A DNA stretch of 64,000 bases, from contig JANXWA010000025.1 in the NCBI GenBank assembly GCA_025351385.1, positions 1 through 64,000 of the forward strand, in the 5' to 3' direction. Each line of letters starts with the position of its first letter. Within the stretch, counting starts at the first letter, position 1. Of this stretch, positions 59,139 through 64,000 are shown in pieces. The position numbers were made by a program, and so were the translations under genes. The stretch comes from Acidimicrobiales bacterium (GTDB lineage: Bacteria > Actinomycetota > Acidimicrobiia > Acidimicrobiales > RAAP-2). Under the pieces are notes generated by a model. That model saw nothing but the letters and a program-made list of their open reading frames with translations. It made no database searches and was not told where the DNA came from.

Positions 59139-60530
59139 CTAGGGAAGCGGTCGCTCGTCGAGCAGCCGGTAGGGATTCAAGAGCCCGGACGGATCAAAGG
59201 TCGCCTTGATCGCGCGTTGCAGGGCCAACGAGACCGGGTCGCTCAATGCGAGGAACGCCTCTTGCTTGTCGAGGCCGATGCCGTGCTCGCCCGACACCGC
59301 GCCACCGAGGCTGACGCCGTAGGCGAAGAGGTCCTGGAGAAAGTCGTGTCGCTGGGTCTCGTCGCCTCCGAGCACCGAGAGGTGCACGTTGCCGTCACCG
59401 ACGTGGCCGCAGCCAGCGATGAAGATGCCGTAGCGCTGAGCGATCGTCGTGGCGTCGGCGAGGAAGCCGGGCACGGCCGAGCGGGGCACGACGATGTCGA
59501 TGATGTCGCTGACCCCGGCCTCCTTGCTCGCCCAGAACAGCTGCTCCCGGGCCTCGATCAGACGGGTAGCCGCCGCCGCCGGAAGGACGTAGGTGTCGAG
59601 CGCACCGGCCTCGGCGAGCAGCGTGCCGAGGGACTCGATATCGAGGTCCAGCTGCTCGCGTGTGCGCGTCTCGAGCACGATGATGAGATAGGCCAACGTG
59701 TCGCCGATTACCTCCGCGTCGACGCCGAGGTCGATCCCCATTCGCGTCGTGATCGCCGACATCGCCAGGAGGTCGAGGTACTCGAGGATCGACGGCGTGA
59801 GGCCGGACGCGATGATCGGCGGCACCACCGTGGTCACCTGGTCGAGCGTCGCGAACGGGACGAGGATCGTTGCGCCGTGGCCGAGACGCGGCGCGAGGCG
59901 AAGCGTGACCTCGCACACCATCGCGAGCGTCCCCTCACTGCCGACCACCAGCTGCGTGAGGTCGTAGCCACTGGAGGACTTCATCACCGGCCCTCCGGTG
60001 CGCAGAACCGTTCCGTCCATCAGGACGAGCTCGAGGCCGAGGACGTGCTGGCGGGTGACGCCGTGGCGCACCGCGCGCATCCCCCCCGCGTTGGTGTTGA
60101 CGTTCCCGCCGATCGACGCGGACGTCTCTCCCGGGTAGACGGGGTAGCGCAGACCGCTGCCCGCCAGCACCTCGTCCAGCTCGCGCAGGGTGACGCCGGG
60201 TTGGACGACCGCCACGTGGTCGCGCTCGTCGATCCGGATCACCTGGTTCATGTCGGCGAAGGAGACCACCAGTCCACCGGACACGGGCGTCGCCCCTCCC
60301 GAGAGACCAGTGCCCGAACCACGCGGGACGATTGGAATGCCGTGGGCCGAGGCGATGCGGGCGATCTCGGACACCTCGGCGGTCGACCGCGGTCGCACGA
60401 CGGCCAGTGGGACGCGATGACGCAGGTGCAGCGACTCGTCGTGCAGGTCGTCGACGTTGATCGCGTCGCCCCAGGCGACGCGCCCCGGGCCGAGGCGTTG
60501 CTCCAACTCGTTGACGATCAAAGTACCCAT
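59139..60530 (-). CDS. FAD-linked oxidase, GlcD/D-lactate dehydrogenase type
   Basis: A 463-residue flavoenzyme of the VAO family. The FAD-binding PCMH domain has VPRGSGTGLSGGATPVSGGLV and YPGETSASIGGNVNTNAGG. The C-terminal oxidase domain ends with GCGHVGDGNVHLSVL and VSGEHGIGLDKQEAF, signatures of glycolate oxidase GlcD and D-lactate or D-2-hydroxyglutarate dehydrogenases. It oxidises a D-2-hydroxy acid and passes electrons to an unknown acceptor. The ATG at 60530 is the family start; TACCAT occurs 9 nt upstream. No glcE/glcF nearby. Confidence 0.9.
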   Translation of the reverse strand: MGTLIVNELEQRLGPGRVAWGDAINVDDLHDESLHLRHRVPLAVVRPRSTAEVSEIARIASAHGIPIVPRGSGTGLSGGATPVSGGLVVSFADMNQVIRIDERDHVAVVQPGVTLRELDEVLAGSGLRYPVYPGETSASIGGNVNTNAGGMRAVRHGVTRQHVLGLELVLMDGTVLRTGGPVMKSSSGYDLTQLVVGSEGTLAMVCEVTLRLAPRLGHGATILVPFATLDQVTTVVPPIIASGLTPSILEYLDLLAMSAITTRMGIDLGVDAEVIGDTLAYLIIVLETRTREQLDLDIESLGTLLAEAGALDTYVLPAAAATRLIEAREQLFWASKEAGVSDIIDIVVPRSAVPGFLADATTIAQRYGIFIAGCGHVGDGNVHLSVLGGDETQRHDFLQDLFAYGVSLGGAVSGEHGIGLDKQEAFLALSDPVSLALQRAIKATFDPSGLLNPYRLLDERPLP

Positions 60531-60604
60531 CAGCAACGGATGGTACAACCCGGTGACGAGGTGGCCGGCACCGAAGTCGCGCGATTGGCGAGGGTGGACG
60601 GCCC

Positions 60605-61768
60605 CTAGGCCAGGGCGACGGGGATGCGCCGAGCGACCCGCGTGCGGATGCACGAGGGGTCGTCGGCCATGACGTCACCGTGGTGGGCGAACGCGCGGGC
60701 CCGCGATCCGCCACAGAGCCGTCGATAGTCGCACTCCCCGCACACGCCGATGAAGAAGCCGGCGCGTACGGCCGTGAGCAGGGGGTTCTCGGTATAGACA
60801 TCGCCGAGCGACTCGGTGCGCACATTGCCGAGCGCAATGGGCAGGAAGCCCGATGCGTGGACCTCGCCGTCGTAGCCGACGAAGATGATGCCCCGGCCGT
60901 CCCCCGTCGCGAGGGTGGTGCTGCGCACCGAATGGTCGTTGTCGCCCGCTTCGCGGTCGAGGCCCTCGCGCAAGGTCTCGTACAGTCCCCCCAGCTCGAA
61001 GTGCAGCCGCGGGTCGTCGCCGCCGAAGGGCTCCCGCTCCGACTGCACCCGGCGGAAGAACGGTGCCTCGACCGTGCGCACGGTCATTCCGTAGGTCGTC
61101 GCGTCCACCAGGAAGTGGCAGATGTCCTCGGCGTCGCGGGGGTCGACCTCGAGGATCTCGACGCCCCGACCCACACCGACGAGGAAGAAGACCTCCCAGA
61201 TCGAGACGCCGGTGTCGCGCAGCAGTGAGAAGACGTCCGCCAACTCCTTGGCGTTGTGCCTCATCACGGTCGTGTTCACCTGCAGACGAAAGCCCATGTC
61301 GCGCATCATGTGCAGTGCCTCGATGGTCTTGTCGAAGTGGCCGGGGATCCCGCGAAGCGCGTCGTGGGTCTCGGGACCTGCACCGTCGAGGCTGATCGAG
61401 ACGGAGCGCACTCCCAGTTCGTAGAGCTCCTCGAGGACCTCACGCGTCAGGCGGTCGGTGACCGAGGGGGCGATCCCCAGGCGCAATCCGCGAGTGCGCG
61501 CGTAGGCGACCAGGTCGAGGAGGTCCGGGCGGGCGAAGCAGTCGCCCCCGGTGAACACGAGGATCGGCGAGGGGCCTTCCATTGCGACGATCTGGTCGAT
61601 GAGGGAGTGGCCCTCCTCGGTCGTCAACTCACCGGGAAGCGGCAATGTCTGGGCCGAGGCCCGACAGTGCTGGCAGGCGAGCGAACAGGCCTTAGTTGTC
61701 TCCCAGAAGACCAGGTGGGGCGAGTGCTCGTAGCGCGCCAACGCGCGTGTCAGCGTCTCTTCTCTCAC
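60605..61768 (-). CDS. Radical SAM/SPASM protein (AhbD/TIGR04053-like)
   Basis: A 387-residue radical SAM enzyme. The iron-sulfur motif CxxxCxxC is at Cys28-Cys32-Cys35 (KACSLACQHC), followed by VFTGGDCFARPDL. The C-terminal SPASM-like region is CGECDYRRLCGGSRARAF and DDPSC, binding auxiliary clusters. The GGSRARAF ending resembles the TIGR04053/AhbD-like group found near heme-related genes rather than mycofactocin MftC. The GTG at 61768 follows an AAAGGCGG site. Substrate unknown; no precursor peptide is visible nearby. Confidence 0.8.
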   Translation of the reverse strand: MREETLTRALARYEHSPHLVFWETTKACSLACQHCRASAQTLPLPGELTTEEGHSLIDQIVAMEGPSPILVFTGGDCFARPDLLDLVAYARTRGLRLGIAPSVTDRLTREVLEELYELGVRSVSISLDGAGPETHDALRGIPGHFDKTIEALHMMRDMGFRLQVNTTVMRHNAKELADVFSLLRDTGVSIWEVFFLVGVGRGVEILEVDPRDAEDICHFLVDATTYGMTVRTVEAPFFRRVQSEREPFGGDDPRLHFELGGLYETLREGLDREAGDNDHSVRSTTLATGDGRGIIFVGYDGEVHASGFLPIALGNVRTESLGDVYTENPLLTAVRAGFFIGVCGECDYRRLCGGSRARAFAHHGDVMADDPSCIRTRVARRIPVALA

Positions 61769-61969
61769 CGATGCCGCCTTTCGTACCGCGAATGCCCCGC
61801 TACCGACCCTACGCACAATGCGTCGCGCATCCGAGCGACGAGGTCAGGACGACCTTCCCTCAATTCAACCCGAGTCATTGCTTGACTTCCTAGGGTCGAA
61901 GGTCCCATTGGCGCGCCGTGCCCTCCCCTGCGACACGGCGACGCCTTGACCGGGCGCAGCTCCGTCCGG

Positions 61970-62671
61970 TCAGGTCCCTTCGGCGACCACCCCGGGGTCC
62001 GCGTCGTCGCGAGGCGCGACGCCGCCCGTCCAGGCGGGGATCTTGCGTGCCGCCGGCCCGAAGGCGACGTACAGGGTGGCAAGCACCCAGATGACGTAGC
62101 ACGCCGCGACGTTCACGTAGGCGAGCACCGCCGTGAGCGCGTACGAGATCGAAGGGGGCGTCGACCGCAGGATCGTACGACTGAGGGCACCGCGCTTTAC
62201 CTCGCCAACGAAGAGCGACTCGTGGAAGTAGAGGTAGATCCACAGGCTGGTGAAGGCGAGGCCGATCAAGAGCATGTTGAGGCTGTAGAGCTCCGCCGCC
62301 GTCGAGGCGCCGGCCCCGGACGACCCCCACGAGTAACGCGCCAACACCGCGGTCGAGAACGGCAGGAACGCCACGAACATCATCAGCGCGAGGTTGAGTA
62401 TCAACAGCGGGCGGTCGACGTCGCGCACGCGGCGAAACATCGAGTGGTGCGACACCCAGACGAAGCCGATCGTGCAGAAGGAGAGCACGTACGCCAGGTA
62501 CGAGGGCCACAGGTGACGCAGCGCCGCCCCGAGGAGCGTCCCCCTCGTGTTGGGGATCCGGATCCCGATGACCAGCAGGGTGATGGCAATAGCGAGGATG
62601 GCGTCACTAAAAGCCTCGAGGCGCTCCGATCCGCCGTCGGGCGAGCGTTCGGGCAGGACCGGCCTCGTCAT
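61970..62671 (-). CDS. TMEM175-family (DUF1211) potassium-channel-like protein
   Basis: A 233-residue membrane protein with six helices. The channel-type signature RLEAFSDAILAIAITLLVI is at the start of helix 1 (residues 17-35), characteristic of bacterial TMEM175 proteins that conduct potassium. Later helices include LAYVLSFCTIGFVWVSHHSMF. A strong AAGGAGGT site precedes the ATG. The 200-bp stretch downstream to the radical SAM gene contains nothing recognisable. Confidence 0.88.
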   Translation of the reverse strand: MTRPVLPERSPDGGSERLEAFSDAILAIAITLLVIGIRIPNTRGTLLGAALRHLWPSYLAYVLSFCTIGFVWVSHHSMFRRVRDVDRPLLILNLALMMFVAFLPFSTAVLARYSWGSSGAGASTAAELYSLNMLLIGLAFTSLWIYLYFHESLFVGEVKRGALSRTILRSTPPSISYALTAVLAYVNVAACYVIWVLATLYVAFGPAARKIPAWTGGVAPRDDADPGVVAEGT

Positions 62672-62767
62672 CGTGCGACCTCCTTCGTGGCAACCACGCC
62701 AACTCTACGGAGGGCACGGGCATCACGTCGGCTTCGCGACGTAAGATTCCGACCCAAAGGCGGGATC

Positions 62768-64000
62768 ATGCAATGTTGGTCATGTAAAGGCGACACCCCT
62801 GATGGCAAACCGTTCTGCGCGAACTGCGGGGCGGCGATGGCCGCGCGCTGCGCCGCCTGCGGATCCGATCTCGTTGCCGGCAAGCCGTTCTGCGCGAACT
62901 GTGGGGCGGCCGTCTCCTCTCCGACCTCGACCTCGTCGAACGGCCCGTCGCCCTCCGACACCAAGGCCGTCGCCGAACGGCGCCTGTGCTCAGTGCTCTT
63001 CGTAGACCTGGTCGGATTCACGCCACTCGCTGAGAAGAGTGACCCCGAACACATCCGAGAGCTGCTCACCCTTTATTTCGACCGCGCCCAGAGGATCGTC
63101 GACAACTACGGCGGGACCGTCGAGAAGTTCATCGGCGACGCGGTGATGGCCGTGTGGGGAGCGCCGGCCGCCAACGAGGACGACGCGGAGCGGGCGGTGC
63201 GCGCCGCCCTCGAGATCGTCGCGTCGGTGAACGAGCTGGGCAGCGAATCGGGCCTCGTCGACCTGCGCGCTCGCGGAGGCGTCGTCACCGGCGAGGTGGC
63301 GATCACGATTGGGAAGGTCTCCGAGGGGATGGTGCTCGGCGACACCGTCAACTCGGCGTCGAGGGTCCAGGGCTCCGCAGCGCCGGGCACGGTCCTGGTC
63401 GACGAGTCGACGTGGCGCGCAGCTTCGGACGCCATTGCATTCGAGGACTTCGGGGTGCTGGACCTCAAGGGGAAGTCCGAGCCGGTGCGCGCGTGGCGCG
63501 CACTGCGTGTCGTCGCCCAGCGCAAGGGGCTCGGCCGAGCCCAGCGTCTCGAGCCCCCCTTCGTCGGACGCGACGAGGAGATTCGACTCATCAAGGACCT
63601 CCTGCATGCGACGGCTCGCGAGCAGCGGGCTCGTCTGGTCTCGGTGACCGGCATTCCCGGGATCGGCAAGAGCCGGCTCTCGTGGGAGTTTCTCAAGTAC
63701 GTCGACGGTCTCGCCGAAGACGTCTACTGGCATCAGGGACGTTCTCGAACCTACGGCGAGGGGATCACCTTCGGTGCGCTCGGCGAGATGGTTCGCATGC
63801 GCGCGGGGATCCTCGAGTCCGAGGAGGCAACATCCTCGCTGTTGAAGCTACGAGCCTGCCTCGAGCAGTTCGTCCCCGACCCCGAGGAGCGCAGGTGGAT
63901 CGAGCCGTGCCTCGCCCATCTGCTCGGACTAGCCGACGCCCCGACGAGCGACCGCGACGAGCTCTTCTCCGCCTGGCGCACGTTCTTCGAGCGAATCTCA
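62768..64000 (+). CDS. Class III nucleotide cyclase with tandem zinc ribbons and AAA-like ATPase domain (cut by window end)
   Basis: 411 codons are visible, open to the window end. Residues 1-50 hold two nearly identical zinc ribbons (CWSC...CANC and CAAC...CANC, each with GKPFCANCGAA). Residues about 75-240 form a class III adenylate/guanylate cyclase domain: metal Asp in LFVDLVGFT, second Asp in FIGDAVMAVWG, GGVVTGEV, and LGDTVNSASRVQ. From about 265 an ATPase of the AAA/STAND type starts (PFVGRDEEI; Walker A GIPGIGKS). It probably makes a cyclic nucleotide under ligand or protein control. Confidence 0.88.
   Translation, partial: MQCWSCKGDTPDGKPFCANCGAAMAARCAACGSDLVAGKPFCANCGAAVSSPTSTSSNGPSPSDTKAVAERRLCSVLFVDLVGFTPLAEKSDPEHIRELLTLYFDRAQRIVDNYGGTVEKFIGDAVMAVWGAPAANEDDAERAVRAALEIVASVNELGSESGLVDLRARGGVVTGEVAITIGKVSEGMVLGDTVNSASRVQGSAAPGTVLVDESTWRAASDAIAFEDFGVLDLKGKSEPVRAWRALRVVAQRKGLGRAQRLEPPFVGRDEEIRLIKDLLHATAREQRARLVSVTGIPGIGKSRLSWEFLKYVDGLAEDVYWHQGRSRTYGEGITFGALGEMVRMRAGILESEEATSSLLKLRACLEQFVPDPEERRWIEPCLAHLLGLADAPTSDRDELFSAWRTFFERIS

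Noticed and set aside
53911-61768. Mycofactocin system (LldD-like plus radical SAM)
   Set aside because: No mftA precursor or mftB is near, the two genes are about 5.5 kb apart, and the radical SAM C-terminus looks AhbD/TIGR04053-like rather than MftC-like.
1-64000. CRISPR arrays, insertion sequences and prophage
   Set aside because: No regularly spaced repeats, transposase or integrase motifs, or phage structural genes were seen on either strand.

Overview
The window reads as chromosomal DNA of a high-GC actinomycetote, most likely class Acidimicrobiia or a close relative. The lineage call rests on several actinobacterial markers: a fhaA-fhaB-pstP-pbpA-pknB cell-wall signalling cluster followed by crgA, a SenX3-RegX3-type two-component pair, a polyphosphate-glucokinase-like ROK kinase, PspC-domain regulators and DinB-fold small-molecule-thiol enzymes. 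GTG starts and 1-4 nt gene overlaps are common. Four tRNA genes (Arg-ACG, Ala-TGC, Ile-GAT, Leu-CAG) are scattered singly. I see no rRNA operon, CRISPR array, transposase or integrase.

Layout. 0-2.1 kb: tRNA-Arg, an M20 amidohydrolase and a convergent glucokinase. 2.1-6.9 kb: a tightly overlapping minus-strand operon of five type IV secretion-like genes (pilin-like, VirB6/TrbL-like, SCO6880-like, VirB4-like ATPase, VirD4-like coupling ATPase) with no relaxase. 7-10.3 kb: senX3-regX3 and serS. 10.3-16.3 kb: an ABC-2 exporter, a TlpA-like thioredoxin, divergent ctaB/ctaA, and an unusual split cytochrome b operon closed by a strong terminator. 16.3-33.4 kb: mixed metabolism, including DinB, CtaG-like, DUF2252, thioesterases, hydrolases and peptidases, aminotransferase, pirin, thiolase and GNAT. 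33.4-39.5 kb: crgA and the FHA/PstP/PBP/PknB cluster. 39.7-42.2 kb: an ABC exporter with two permeases. 42.3-48.8 kb: a stretch with several damaged genes (frameshifted aquaporin, SDR remnant, frameshifted SDR, a YihY gene without a conventional start) among intact ones. 48.8-64 kb: a lytic transglycosylase, an exported Hcp-like protein beside a DHA2 exporter, epoxide-hydrolase-like enzyme, universal stress protein, alpha-hydroxy-acid oxidase, a PspC/histidine kinase/LuxR signalling unit, two DinB-like proteins, a GlcD-like FAD oxidase, a radical SAM/SPASM protein, a TMEM175-like channel, and the first part of a class III nucleotide cyclase with tandem zinc ribbons.

How the genes work together. 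The respiratory genes (ctaA, ctaB, ctaG-like, cytochrome b pieces, TlpA-like) point to aerobic respiration with heme A oxidases. The thiolase, PaaI thioesterases, aminotransferase, FMN and FAD hydroxy-acid oxidases and GNAT suggest organic-acid and amino-acid catabolism. A recurring promoter pattern, TANNNT placed 6-8 nt before the start codon, suggests that many genes here are transcribed without leaders. I used it to choose several starts.

The most unusual items are the relaxase-less T4SS-like cassette, the signal-peptide-bearing Hcp-like protein preceded by a perfect 19-bp inverted repeat, the split cytochrome b with an atypical partner, the missing rodA/pknA in the cell-division cluster, and the leaderless pattern. 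All functional calls come from reading motifs by eye; no database search was run.
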